Source: Dyella_A sp049445995
GTDB taxonomy: Bacteria > Pseudomonadota > Gammaproteobacteria > Xanthomonadales > Rhodanobacteraceae
Assembly (NCBI RefSeq): GCF_049445995.1
Contig: NZ_JBMSDZ010000022.1
Span: forward strand, 1-46,628
Length of the DNA: 46,628 nt
Direction: 5' to 3'
Positions 1 to 7,419 of the stretch are shown here, in pieces. Position 1 is the first letter of the stretch. The number at the start of each line of letters is the position of its first letter. The translations under genes were made by a program, and so were the position numbers. The notes under the pieces are model-generated. The model had not been told where the DNA came from. It made no database searches and saw only the letters and a list, made by a program, of their open reading frames with translations.

Positions 1-75
1 CAACGTCAGAAAACCCGCCGGCAACCATCCCTGGCGCCATGCTCCAACTTGACCGGCCTTCCCGGTGACGCCAAA

Positions 76-130
76 GGGGACATGTTTAACTGGCACAGGG
101 TGGGGACATTTCTAAATGGCGTTGACATCT
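76..130. mobile_element. Possible IS21-family end remnant
   Basis: Two imperfect direct repeats, each starting GGGGACAT (76 and 102) and continuing as a TTTAACTGGC or TCTAAATGGC type block, sit in tandem just left of tRNA-Ala. The second runs into GTTGACA at 121-127. Tandem GGGGACAT blocks of this kind are typical of the terminal transposase-binding repeats of IS21-like elements. No transposase is visible in the 75 bases before it, so this is either the edge of an element lying outside the window or a relic. The assignment comes from memory of family ends and is tentative. Confidence 0.35.
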
Positions 131-144
131 GTCATGCCGGGGTC

Positions 145-173
145 TTGGCGAGCTCCAGATGCGCTGCTACCAT
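145..173 (+). promoter_or_regulatory. Promoter of tRNA-Ala
   Basis: TTGGCG (145-150) and TACCAT (168-173) are separated by 17 bases. The tRNA begins 12 bases after the -10 element, so transcription probably starts near 180. Spacing is ideal for a sigma-70-type promoter; both hexamers are imperfect. Confidence 0.5.
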
Positions 174-185
174 GCGCAGCTCTGT

Positions 186-261
<76 letters not shown>

Positions 262-270
262 ATACACCAA

Positions 271-299
271 GGGTCTGGATAGTCTCCAGGCCCTTTTTC
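271..299 (+). terminator. Intrinsic terminator of tRNA-Ala
   Basis: GGGTCTGGA (271-279) pairs with TCCAGGCCC (285-293), with one G-T pair and a five-base loop, followed directly by TTTTTC. It lies nine bases after the tRNA. Confidence 0.85.
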
Positions 300-452
300 T
301 TGCGCGCATCCCCGTGTGGCGCGGGGTTCAGACCACCTATCCTGCGGGTGACACCTCGCCAGAAGTCCCGAAAACGGTCGTTTTCTTGGTCAGAGCCGCC
401 TCTTTTCTCTTGTTTGCCCCGCCTACCGCTTCGCGGCCAGCCTCAGACTGTC

Positions 453-475
453 CAAAATCGCTCCAGGCGATTTTG
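453..475. other. Hairpin in gene-free stretch
   Basis: CAAAATCGC (453-461) and GCGATTTTG (467-475) form a perfect 9-bp stem with a five-base loop. It lies in the 311-base gap between the tRNA-Ala terminator and the HTH gene. No T run follows. I see no open reading frame with recognisable protein character in 300-490. Confidence 0.5.
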
Positions 476-493
476 CGCACCTCGCAGTCCGGC

Positions 494-528
494 GGTAACG
501 ATGACGCGTGGTAACGATGACGCATAAT
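494..528 (+). promoter_or_regulatory. Promoter region with tandem 14-bp direct repeat
   Basis: GGTAACGATGACGC occurs twice in tandem (494-507 and 510-523, period 16). The second copy runs into a CATAAT/TAATAT -10-like element (523-530). No good -35 hexamer is seen at the expected distance, which suggests that a protein bound to the direct repeats may assist or control this promoter. It would drive the HTH gene at 574. Confidence 0.4.
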
Positions 529-534
529 ATGCTT

Positions 535-551
535 GCGTGATAGCATCACGC
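535..551 (+). promoter_or_regulatory. Palindromic operator upstream of HTH gene
   Basis: GCGTGAT-agc-ATCACGC is a perfect 7-3-7 inverted repeat immediately after the -10 element, where transcription would start. It lies 22 bases before the start codon of the HTH regulator. Position and symmetry fit autorepression by that regulator; this is inference. Confidence 0.5.
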
Positions 552-573
552 TCCCACAACGGGGAACCCGAAC

Positions 574-906
574 ATGCGCACAGTGATTGGCATCCGTCCG
601 GCCAAATCCGGCCGCCGGGCAGTCGATGACGCCACCGGCCCCAAGCCCACCGTCTGGTTCGATTCCTGGCGACAATTGGCCGGTCTGCTGTCGGACGAAA
701 ACCGCGCGCTGCTGCGCCTGATGCGTGAGCGGCAACCGCGCACCGTGCTGGAGCTGGCCGAGTGGTCGGGTCGTGCGGCCAGCAACCTGTCGCGCACCCT
801 GCGTCACCTGGAGCGCCACCACCTGGTCAAGCTGCACCGCAGCCCGGACACTCGTGCTGTGCGCCCGGAGGCGCTGGCCACCGAGTTTCTGATCGTGCTG
901 GATTGA
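574..906 (+). CDS. HVO_A0114-type winged-HTH regulator (antitoxin-like)
   Basis: The 110-residue protein has a short N-terminal strand region, then the family signature PKPTVWFDSW (about residues 28-37) followed by a winged helix-turn-helix (LRLMRERQPRTVLELAEW into a recognition helix SNLSRTLRHLERHHLV), ending in an acidic-hydrophobic tail. This is the architecture of the HVO_A0114/TumA-like DNA-binding family, whose members often act as antitoxins and autorepressors. A purine-rich GGGGAACC lies just ahead of the ATG. A perfect palindrome 22 bases upstream is a plausible self-operator. No TumE-like partner is present. What follows, 13 bases downstream, is the broken zeta-type kinase remnant, so the regulator may be an orphan antitoxin or simply a regulator that outlived its module. 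Confidence 0.75.
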   Translation: MRTVIGIRPAKSGRRAVDDATGPKPTVWFDSWRQLAGLLSDENRALLRLMRERQPRTVLELAEWSGRAASNLSRTLRHLERHHLVKLHRSPDTRAVRPEALATEFLIVLD

Positions 907-919
907 CCTGAGAGGATAA

Positions 920-1180
920 AAAGCGAGGTTCGCCTCATCCAATGCCGACCTGATCGCCGCCGGGCTGTCGCCGCTGGCGCCGGAGCGTGCGCTGCTGGCC
1001 GCCAGCCGGATTTTTCTGCGCGAGATCGGGGAGCGCGTTACCACCCGCGAGGATTTTGCCTTCGAAACCACCCTGGCGGGGCGTACCTACCTGCGCCTGA
1101 TCGAGCGGTTGCAACGCGACGGTTGGCGGCTGGAGCTGATCTACCTGGCCCTGCCCAGTGTCGAGATGTCGAAGGCCTAA
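920..1180 (+). pseudogene. Zeta-toxin-like kinase remnant, truncated at both ends
   Basis: Translation of this frame (open from just after a TAA at 917-919) gives NADLIAAGLSPLAPERALLA, then FAFETTLAGRTYLRLIERL and LELIYLALPSVEMSKA before a stop. These match the central part of zeta-toxin/UDP-N-acetylglucosamine-kinase-like proteins: the ADLIA block after the P-loop and the FETTLSG block. The N-terminal Walker A (GPNGAGKT type) and about 35 residues are missing, and no start codon exists. At the other end the usual continuation after LPSVEM is lost. The fragment therefore cannot be an active kinase. It sits 13 bases after the HTH gene and before a shared terminator, which looks like a decayed two-gene toxin-antitoxin-like unit. 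Confidence 0.7.
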
Positions 1181-1376
1181 CGATTGCCGCCTAACGCTCA
1201 TAGCGCGCCTGGATGCCGTGCACACCGCATCAGCCACAACGCGCACACCACCCGGCTCAAGATTCCCCGCCGAGCGGAAAGGTGGAGAATCAGCATGACC
1301 ATTCGGAGAAAGCAAGGGACGGGCTCGGACATGCCCTCGCGGCGGGAGTCGCGGACAAAGATCCTGCAGCTTCAGG

Positions 1377-1406
1377 ACCGGAACGGCAAGGTTCCGGCTT
1401 TTTTTT
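1377..1406 (+). terminator. Intrinsic terminator after HTH/zeta remnant
   Basis: CCGGAAC (1378-1384), loop GGCAAG, GTTCCGG (1391-1397), then C and eight T (1399-1406). It ends the plus-strand unit two bases before the 3' end of the convergent hydrolase gene. The stretch 1181-1376 holds no gene I can recognise; it may contain further toxin decay products. Confidence 0.85.
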
Positions 1407-1408
1407 CG

Positions 1409-2341
1409 TCACCACACCGAGCGCAGGAAGGCGTCGACCTCGGTGGTGTAGTCGGACGGTTCGCCGAGCGTCTTGTTGATCTCGCCGTGCGACAGGTCCT
1501 CCTCCAGAACGCGGCCGCGAGCGCCCAGTGACTGCAGCTTGTCGACGAAGGCGTGCGCCTGGGGGCAGGCGTCGCGGCGGCGGCTTGAGCACACTGCCAG
1601 GAACGGTGCCGGCGCGGCCGCGAGGTGCTGATACGGCGACGCGGCGAGCCAGTCCGCCGGGTTGGTCCCGAACGCCTGGTCGTACAGCGGAAAGTGCCGG
1701 CCGCGCATGGTCTGCACCACGTCGAGACAGGCACTGTCCAGCGAGACGGTACCGCGCCACGGGCGAGCGCCCTGCTCGCTCGCCAGCTCGGGACGAGCTG
1801 TCAACAGCGCGACCAGATGCGCGCCGGCGGAGTGCCCCATCAGCACGAAGCGGTTCGGGTCGGCGCCCCACGCAGCGGCGCGCCGCTGCGCCGTGGCCAG
1901 CGCCCTCGCCACGTCCTGTGCCTGCTGCAGCGGCGAGGTGTCGGGCAACATCCGGTAATTGGTGGAGATCACCACGTAGCCACGCACTACCCAGTAAGCC
2001 ACCTTGTTCTGGACCACGCCGCGCATGGCCTTGTCGCCACGACGCCAGCCGCCGCCGTGGACCATGAAAATCACCGGCGCCCCGCGCGCAACCTTCGGCG
2101 CGTACACGTCGAAACGCTGCCGCGGGTCGCTGCCATAGGCCACGTCGCGAATGACGCGGATCCCCGGCGGGACCGTCGCCGGCTCACCGGCCTCGGCCAA
2201 CCGGGCACGCCAGCGCAAGGTCTGCGCGCTCGCGCCCGGTGTCGCGTCCGGTGTCTCGACCTGCGCCCGCACGACGTGCATCGACAAGGCCGGCACGAGC
2301 GCACAGGCACTGAGCAGAAATCGGATCACGCGACGGCTCAT
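1409..2341 (-). CDS. Exported alpha/beta hydrolase (esterase/lipase-like)
   Basis: 310 residues from the ATG at 2341. This start is chosen because the following residues (MSRRVIRFLLSACALVPALS) form a signal peptide and because it overlaps the upstream stop as TGATG, implying translational coupling. The mature part is an alpha/beta hydrolase of the carboxylesterase/BD-FAE type: oxyanion-hole loop HGGGW (95-99), nucleophile elbow GHSAG with Ser171, a likely acid around Asp258 and a likely catalytic His285 in LSHGEIN. The substrate cannot be read from the sequence; short-chain esters or ester-linked lipids are typical of the family. It is the last gene of a minus-strand group and ends head-on against the terminator at 1377-1406. 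Confidence 0.85.
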   Translation of the reverse strand: MSRRVIRFLLSACALVPALSMHVVRAQVETPDATPGASAQTLRWRARLAEAGEPATVPPGIRVIRDVAYGSDPRQRFDVYAPKVARGAPVIFMVHGGGWRRGDKAMRGVVQNKVAYWVVRGYVVISTNYRMLPDTSPLQQAQDVARALATAQRRAAAWGADPNRFVLMGHSAGAHLVALLTARPELASEQGARPWRGTVSLDSACLDVVQTMRGRHFPLYDQAFGTNPADWLAASPYQHLAAAPAPFLAVCSSRRRDACPQAHAFVDKLQSLGARGRVLEEDLSHGEINKTLGEPSDYTTEVDAFLRSVW

Positions 2342-2827
2342 CAAGGTCTCCCGAACGCAATCTTCACTGCATCGCCCAGACTGTCGGCACTGCGCAACCG
2401 CGCGAACAGCCGGTGCCACTGCCCGAACGCGATCTTGATCGGGTCATGAGTCTGCAGCGGATGCGCCAGACCGTAGCGTATCGGCTCTTCTGCCCGCTCG
2501 CTGCGCAAGGTACCGAAGAGGCGATCGAACACGATCAGCACGCCGCCGTAGTTGCAATCCAGATAGGCAAGATTCGACGCATGGTGCACCCGGTGGTGGG
2601 CTGGCGTGTTGAACACCCATTCCAGCGGTCCGAGCCGACCGACCGCCTCGGTATGCAGGAAAAACTGGAAGTGCAGCGACGACGTGGCCCAGACCGACCG
2701 CGAGCGACGCCCACGCCCCCTTGCCGTCATAGCCGGCACGGGCGACGTACTTGCGCCAGATCCATTCGGTCAACACCAGCGCGAGCATGACCAGGGCCAG
2801 CCCGGGCATTCGAGCGATGCGTTCCAT
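2341..2827 (-). pseudogene. Sterol desaturase/fatty-acid hydroxylase family, internally deleted
   Basis: The N-terminal part starts at 2827 (MERIARMPGLALVMLALVL, a membrane segment). The C-terminal part lies in another frame (HTEAVGRLGPLEWVF, then NTPAHHRVHHASN, YLDCNYGG and FDRLFGTL) and ends at 2341. Family members run to roughly 270-300 residues, with histidine motifs that bind a di-iron centre. Here the stretch between about residue 48 and the QFFLHTE block is missing. That removes the first histidine motifs (HRxxHE, HxxHHS types), and the two halves are out of frame. Only the last histidine cluster (HHRVHH) remains, so the protein cannot be an active hydroxylase. The stop overlaps the start of the downstream hydrolase, so the two were probably co-translated originally. 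Confidence 0.8.
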
Positions 2828-2841
2828 GGCCGCGTTTCTCC

Positions 2842-3279
2842 CTACTTCCCCGCCAAGGCGCGTGCATGCTCGGCCATCTGCCGCATTTCGGCCTGGTCCA
2901 CCGCACCGTCGCCGTTGGCATCGACCAGGGCGAACAGCTTCTCGCCGGCCTGTTCGAACTCGGCGCGGCTGATGCGCCCGTCGCCGTCCAGGTCGGTCGC
3001 CTGCTGCAGGGCGTGGACCTTCTGCACCATGCCGGCGTGGGAACGGGCGAATGCAGGCAGATCGTCGTCACTGATGTAGCCGTCGCCATTGCGGTCGACC
3101 TTGGCAAAGCGGGCCGCTCGCCCAGCGACGAACTCGTCATGGGTGATCCGGCCGTCGTGGTTGGTGTCGGCCTGCGCGAAGCGTTCAGCCGGGTCGGAGC
3201 GTCGCATCATCTGCGCCTGCGCGGCGGTGGCAATGACGCCAAGCGCGACGAACAGGCCGAGGGCAAGCATCGGTCGCAT
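2842..3279 (-). CDS. Exported EF-hand calcium-binding protein
   Basis: 145 residues from the ATG at 3279, which has GGAGAA about seven bases upstream. A signal peptide (about residues 1-23, MRPMLALGLFVALGVIATAA) is followed by four EF-hand loops: DTNHDGRITHDE, DRNGDGYISDDD, DLDGDGRISRAE and DANGDGAVDQAE. All four keep the acidic residues at loop positions 1, 3, 5 and 12 or close equivalents, so Ca2+ binding is likely. It probably acts in the periplasm or outside the cell as a calcium buffer or sensor. No catalytic domain is present. Neighbours on the same strand are the repetitive exported protein upstream and the broken desaturase downstream. Confidence 0.88.
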   Translation of the reverse strand: MRPMLALGLFVALGVIATAAQAQMMRRSDPAERFAQADTNHDGRITHDEFVAGRAARFAKVDRNGDGYISDDDLPAFARSHAGMVQKVHALQQATDLDGDGRISRAEFEQAGEKLFALVDANGDGAVDQAEMRQMAEHARALAGK

Positions 3280-3386
3280 GGAGGTTCTCCGTGGTGATCG
3301 GTTAAGACGAGGCATGGCCGGAAAGGCGGCCGATGACGCGGTCGTGGTCAAGGGCAACGAGCCACGCCACCGGCCGGTCGGTGCAA

Positions 3387-4007
3387 TCAGTGGCCGCAGG
3401 AAATCACGTTGCCGGCGGCATCCGTGCAGGTGCCGCTGTGGCTCACGCCCTGCCCCTTGGTGTAAGTGGTCTGGCCGTTGTAGCTCTCGCCGACGGCGTT
3501 GGTCGCGCTGGTGGCATGGGTGGTGACGCCGTCGGCCGTGCTGGTATTGCCGACGAAACTGCCGCGCGCGTCGCTGCCGCTACTCTGCGAGCTGCCGCTG
3601 ACGCTGCCATCGGCACTGCGGCTATAGCCGCCACTGGTGTTGAACGTACCGCCGCTGGCCGTGGTGCCGGAGCCGCTGTGGCCGGTACTGGCCGAGCCAT
3701 CGGCATGGCGGGTATAGCTGTTGCTGCCGCGATAGCTGCCGCCATTGGCACCCTGCACCGCACGCCCGGCCTGGTGCTGCACGCTGCCGTCGGCGCCGGT
3801 GGCGGTGTAGCCACCACGCACCACCGAACCGCGCGCCCCGGAGGCTGCCGTGCCGCGCATATGGGTGATGCCGCCCTGCCCGTTGGCGAAGGTGCCGCGG
3901 GCATGGACGCGGCCGCTGCGCTGGGCGTCGGCCGGCGAGGCAAACGCGGCCACGGCCGTGCAGGCCAGGGCCAGGGAGACGATGCGGAAAGAGGTGGACA
4001 TGCTCAT
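3387..4007 (-). CDS. Repetitive Gly/Ser/Thr-rich exported protein, unknown function
   Basis: 206 residues from the ATG at 4007 (GGAG about seven bases upstream; a second ATG lies two codons on). A clear signal peptide (MSMSTSFRIVSLALACTAVA to about ASPADA) precedes a low-complexity mature chain rich in G, S, T, N and A. It is built from degenerate units around the core Y(T/S)R.ADGS.S (for example YTRHADGSAS and YSRSADGSVS), interspersed with GG..GSY. Two cysteines near the end (GTCTDAAGNVISC) could form a disulfide. The composition suggests an extracellular or surface-associated beta-structured repeat protein. I do not recognise a named family. It is divergent from the two-component system at 4205, which might regulate it. 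Confidence 0.75.
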   Translation of the reverse strand: MSMSTSFRIVSLALACTAVAAFASPADAQRSGRVHARGTFANGQGGITHMRGTAASGARGSVVRGGYTATGADGSVQHQAGRAVQGANGGSYRGSNSYTRHADGSASTGHSGSGTTASGGTFNTSGGYSRSADGSVSGSSQSSGSDARGSFVGNTSTADGVTTHATSATNAVGESYNGQTTYTKGQGVSHSGTCTDAAGNVISCGH

Positions 4008-4169
4008 GACAGGCTCCAGTCGTTGGAAGTGGGACCGCATGACGCTGCGGTGGGGCCACTGTCACGCCGAAGACCGCCGCCAGGTGTGTCTGAAATCCGC
4101 TCGGTGTGAGCGGATGTTGCGGACGCCGCGCCCGGAAACATTTGCTTGCAAATTGGCCATGGTGGGCGC

Positions 4170-4198
4170 TTGTGGCCCCACAGAACGCACGACATAGT
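4170..4198 (+). promoter_or_regulatory. Probable leaderless promoter of the two-component operon
   Basis: TTGTGG (4170-4175), a 17-base spacer and CATAGT (4193-4198). The start codon of the response regulator is at 4205, where transcription itself should begin, so the mRNA would have almost no leader. No ribosome-binding site is visible. A short palindrome TTTGC-TT-GCAAA (4141-4152) just upstream is a possible operator. Confidence 0.45.
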
Positions 4199-4204
4199 CG
4201 CTCC

Positions 4205-4921
4205 ATGGAACCGCCCCACATCCTTGTCGTCGACGACGACCTGCGCCTGCGCGGCCTGCTCGAACGCTACCTCGACCAGCAGGGCTTTCGCGTCCGCGGC
4301 GCCGCCCACGCCGCCGGCATGCGCCGCGAGCTGGCCGCGCACCACGTCGACCTGATCGTGCTCGACCTGATGCTTCCCGACGCCGATGGCCTGCAGCTGT
4401 GCAGCAGCCTGCGCGCCGAAGGCGTGCACACGCCGATCATCATGCTCACCGCGAAGGGCGACGACGTGGACCGCATCGTGGGGCTGGAGATCGGCGCGGA
4501 CGATTACCTGGGAAAACCATGCAACCCGCGCGAGCTGGTGGCACGCATCCGCGCCGTGCTGCGGCGGCAGCCGAAGGCCGTGGTGGGCGCGCCACAGACC
4601 GAGCAGGCCAGCATGCGCTTCGGCCGCTTCTACTTCGACCCGGCCACCCGCCAGTTGCTGGACGGCGAGAGTCCGGTGAAACTCACCAGCGGCGAGTTCG
4701 CCGTGCTGGCGGCGCTGGTGGCGCATCCGTTCGAGACGCTGAGCCGGGAGCGGCTGATTGCGCTGGCGCGCGGCCGCGAGCACGAGGCGTTCGATCGCAG
4801 CATCGACGTGATGGTGTCGCGCCTGCGTCGCTGTATCGAGGACGATCCGCGCCAGCCGCGCTGGCTGCAGACGGTGTGGGGCGAAGGCTACGTGTTCGTG
4901 CCGCAGGGAGATGCTCCGTGA
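4205..4921 (+). CDS. OmpR-family response regulator
   Basis: 238 residues. The receiver domain (1-120) has the acidic pocket Asp10-Asp12, phosphoacceptor Asp54 (VLDLMLPD), Thr82 and Lys104 (GKP). The C-terminal winged helix of the OmpR/PhoB type (about 140-235) contains the FAVLAAL..HPFETLSRE block and ends DVMVSRLRRCIEDDP..WLQTV. It should bind DNA as a phosphorylated dimer to control promoters. The ATG at 4205 is chosen because MEPPHILVVDDD aligns with the start of receiver domains; a longer frame upstream has no such character. Its stop overlaps the kinase start as GTGA, so the two are co-translated. Confidence 0.93.
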   Translation: MEPPHILVVDDDLRLRGLLERYLDQQGFRVRGAAHAAGMRRELAAHHVDLIVLDLMLPDADGLQLCSSLRAEGVHTPIIMLTAKGDDVDRIVGLEIGADDYLGKPCNPRELVARIRAVLRRQPKAVVGAPQTEQASMRFGRFYFDPATRQLLDGESPVKLTSGEFAVLAALVAHPFETLSRERLIALARGREHEAFDRSIDVMVSRLRRCIEDDPRQPRWLQTVWGEGYVFVPQGDAP

Positions 4922-6213
4922 AGCGTGGGCCTACCACGTTTTCGCTGGTGCTGGCCCTGCTGGTGGCCGCGCTGGTGCTGGCGCTTACGCTGGGCGGACT
5001 ACTGTCCACCCGGGCCGGCCTGCGGGCAATGGGCGATTCGTTCGGCCGGCTGGTGGTGGCGACATCAAGTTCGGTCGACGCGCTGGCCGACCGCGATGAT
5101 GCCGGCGCGCGCGACACCCTCGCCCGGTTGCAGCGCAGCGGCATCCGCATCACCAGCGCCTCGCCGCCGCCCACGCTGAAACCGGTGGTGCCGGTGGCGG
5201 AAGAAATCGGCCACGTCGTGGGCGAGCAGCTCGGCGACCCGTCGCGGGTCGTCGTCGTGCAGCAGCCGCAGGTGCAGATCTGGGTACGCAGCGCCCGTCG
5301 GCCTGGGCAGTGGATCGTGATGCAGGTGGCGAGCTTCCGTCGCCAGGTGATCCGCTCGATGCTGCTGCTGATGCTCTTCGCTGGCGCCGTGGCGCTGGCC
5401 GTGGCGGCCCTCGCCGCGCGCATGCTCACCCGCCCGCTGGAACGCCTGGCGACGCATGCCCCGGCCCTGCTAAGCGGCCAGTCGATCGCGCAGCATCTGC
5501 GCGGCAGCCCACGCGAGGTGCGCGACCTCGCCGATGCGCTGGGTGCCGCCGGCGAGGAGCTGCGCCAGAGCGCGCGCGAACGCGAGCTGATGCTGGCCGG
5601 CATTTCGCACGACCTGCGCACGCCGTTGGCGCGGCTGCGGCTGGCGCTGGAGCTGGGCGATGCCGGCGATCCGGCGCGGCGCGACGCCATGGTCACCGAC
5701 CTCGGAGAACTCGACAGCGCGCTCGCCCAATGCCTGGCCTACGTGCGCGACGGCAGCGACGAGGCCGTGCGCGAAATCGACCTCGCCACCCTGCTCGTGC
5801 AGCTGATGGCACTGCGCCCGCAACCCGATGCATGGTGCTACGAAGGCCCCGACAGCCTGCGCCTGTGCACACGCCCAAGCCTGCTGCGCCGCGCTCTGGG
5901 CAACCTCATGGACAACGCCGAGCGCTACGGCGCCGCGCCGTTCCTGGTGACGGCGCAGCAACGCGGTAACGGCCTGCACGTGGACGTCGAAGACCACGGC
6001 CCAGGCGTGCCCGAGGCCCTGCTCGCACAACTCGGGCGGCCGTTCGTGCGCGGAAACTCCGCGCGCAGCGGCACCGCCGGCAGCGGGCTGGGCCTGAGCA
6101 TCGTCAAGCGCGCGGCCGAGGTGTGCGGCGGTCGTCTTGAGCTGCACAATCGCCCCGGCGGCGGTTTCATCGCCATGCTGGTGCTGCCCAACACGACGAC
6201 GGCGCGCCGTTGA
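4918..6213 (+). CDS. EnvZ-like sensor histidine kinase
   Basis: 431 residues from a GTG that overlaps the regulator stop. Order of parts: TM1 (about 8-29), a periplasmic domain of roughly 110 residues (35-145), TM2 (about 146-168), HAMP (169-220), a dimerisation/phosphoacceptor domain with His231 in GISHDLRTPLARLRL, then a catalytic ATP-binding domain with N box (NLMDNAERYG), G1 (DHGPGVPE), F box (PFVRG) and G2 (GTAGSGLGLSIVKR). All the elements of an active EnvZ-type kinase/phosphatase are present. The stimulus is unknown; the periplasmic domain has no motif I recognise. The adjacent divergent exported proteins (3387-4007, 2842-3279) are candidate targets. Confidence 0.93.
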   Translation: MKRGPTTFSLVLALLVAALVLALTLGGLLSTRAGLRAMGDSFGRLVVATSSSVDALADRDDAGARDTLARLQRSGIRITSASPPPTLKPVVPVAEEIGHVVGEQLGDPSRVVVVQQPQVQIWVRSARRPGQWIVMQVASFRRQVIRSMLLLMLFAGAVALAVAALAARMLTRPLERLATHAPALLSGQSIAQHLRGSPREVRDLADALGAAGEELRQSARERELMLAGISHDLRTPLARLRLALELGDAGDPARRDAMVTDLGELDSALAQCLAYVRDGSDEAVREIDLATLLVQLMALRPQPDAWCYEGPDSLRLCTRPSLLRRALGNLMDNAERYGAAPFLVTAQQRGNGLHVDVEDHGPGVPEALLAQLGRPFVRGNSARSGTAGSGLGLSIVKRAAEVCGGRLELHNRPGGGFIAMLVLPNTTTARR

Positions 6214-6346
6214 GCGCCGCGCCCGCTGTGGCGACCGATCGCGGCGGGCGCAGGACATGATCCCGCAGTACGCTCCCGACCTGCGCCGCGGAGTCGTCGA
6301 CCGCAACTCGGACAAGCACCGAGCCCCGGAGACACCGTGTTCGGAA

Positions 6347-7306
6347 TCAGGCGATGCCGGCGTGGTCGTCGGCGAGCCGCAGCTCCCTTGGCAGGGCGAA
6401 GGTGATGTTTTCCGGCTCGCCGTTCAGTTCGCGCACCTGGCCCGCCCCCCATGACTGCAATCGGGCGATGACCTCCTTCACCAGTTTGTCCGGCGCCGAG
6501 GCACCGGCGGTGACGCCTATGCGCCCAACGCCTGCGAGCCACTCCCGCTCGATGTGCCCGGCGCCGTCGATCAGGAACGAGCGCACGCCCTGCTTCTCGG
6601 CCAGTTCGCGCAGTCGGTTGGAATTGGAGCTGTTCACCGAGCCGACCACCAGCACCAGATCGACCGATTCGGCCAGCCGCCGCACGGCGTCCTGACGATT
6701 CTGGGTGGCGTAGCAGATATCGTCCTTGCGCGGGCCCTCGATGTCGGGGAACCGTTCGCGCAGGGCCATGATGATGGCCTTGGTGTCGTCCACCGACAGC
6801 GTGGTCTGGGTGACGTAGGACAGCTCGCGGGGAAACGCCGGCGCCAGCGTGGCCACCTGCCCGACCGACTCCACAAGCAGGATCTCACCGCGGTTGGCCG
6901 GGTTCCATTGCCCCATGGTGCCTTCCACCTCGGGATGGCCCGCGTGACCGATCAGCACCACGCTGCGACCGATGCGCCCCAGCCGCGCCACTTCCATGTG
7001 CACCTTGGTCACCAGCGGGCAGGTGGCGTCGAACACCTTCAGCGCACGCTGCCCGGCCTCCTCGCGCACCGCCTGCGAGACGCCGTGGGCGCTGAAGATC
7101 ACGGTGGCGCCGTCGGGCACCTCGTGCAGCTCCTCCACGAACACCGCGCCGTCGGCGCGCAGCTTGTCGACCACGTAGCGGTTGTGCACCACCTCGTGCC
7201 GCACGTAGATCGGCGCACCGTAGGATTCCAGCGCGCGCTCGACGATGGCGATGGCGCGGTCGACGCCGGCGCAGAAACCGCGGGGATTGGCGAGGAGGAT
7301 GTCCAT
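6347..7306 (-). CDS. ispH: 4-hydroxy-3-methylbut-2-enyl diphosphate reductase
   Basis: 319 residues. It catalyses the last step of the MEP pathway, reducing HMBPP to IPP and DMAPP. The three iron-sulfur ligands are Cys12 (NPRGFCAGV), Cys96 (DATCPLV) and Cys198 (ICYATQNRQ). Substrate-contact residues His41, His74 and His124 and the proton-relay Glu126 (GHPEVEGTMGQ) are in place, as is SVNSSNSNR. Length matches E. coli IspH. It is the last gene of the murJ-ribF-ileS-lspA-ispH group; the gap to lspA (113 bases) holds a palindromic repeat. The 133 bases between its end and the kinase gene contain a GC-rich hairpin (around 6213-6252) without a T run. Confidence 0.97.
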   Translation of the reverse strand: MDILLANPRGFCAGVDRAIAIVERALESYGAPIYVRHEVVHNRYVVDKLRADGAVFVEELHEVPDGATVIFSAHGVSQAVREEAGQRALKVFDATCPLVTKVHMEVARLGRIGRSVVLIGHAGHPEVEGTMGQWNPANRGEILLVESVGQVATLAPAFPRELSYVTQTTLSVDDTKAIIMALRERFPDIEGPRKDDICYATQNRQDAVRRLAESVDLVLVVGSVNSSNSNRLRELAEKQGVRSFLIDGAGHIEREWLAGVGRIGVTAGASAPDKLVKEVIARLQSWGAGQVRELNGEPENITFALPRELRLADDHAGIA

Positions 7307-7331
7307 GGGCGCACCGACAAAAGGGATCGTC

Positions 7332-7408
7332 GTAGGAGCGCACCCTGTGCGCGAACGCCTTTGATCTCAATCGACCCAAAGGCGTTCGCGCACAGGGTGC
7401 GCTCCTAC
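7332..7408. repeat. GTAGGAGCGC palindrome, copy 1
   Basis: Perfect 31-bp inverted arms (7332-7362 and 7378-7408) around a 15-base loop; the outer arm begins GTAGGAGCGCACCCTGTGCG. It lies between lspA and ispH. Related copies are at 7961-8035 and 26419-26502. In RNA it would form a very stable hairpin, able to affect mRNA stability or transcription within the operon. Confidence 0.92.
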
Positions 7409-7419
7409 AGGGTGTTGGA

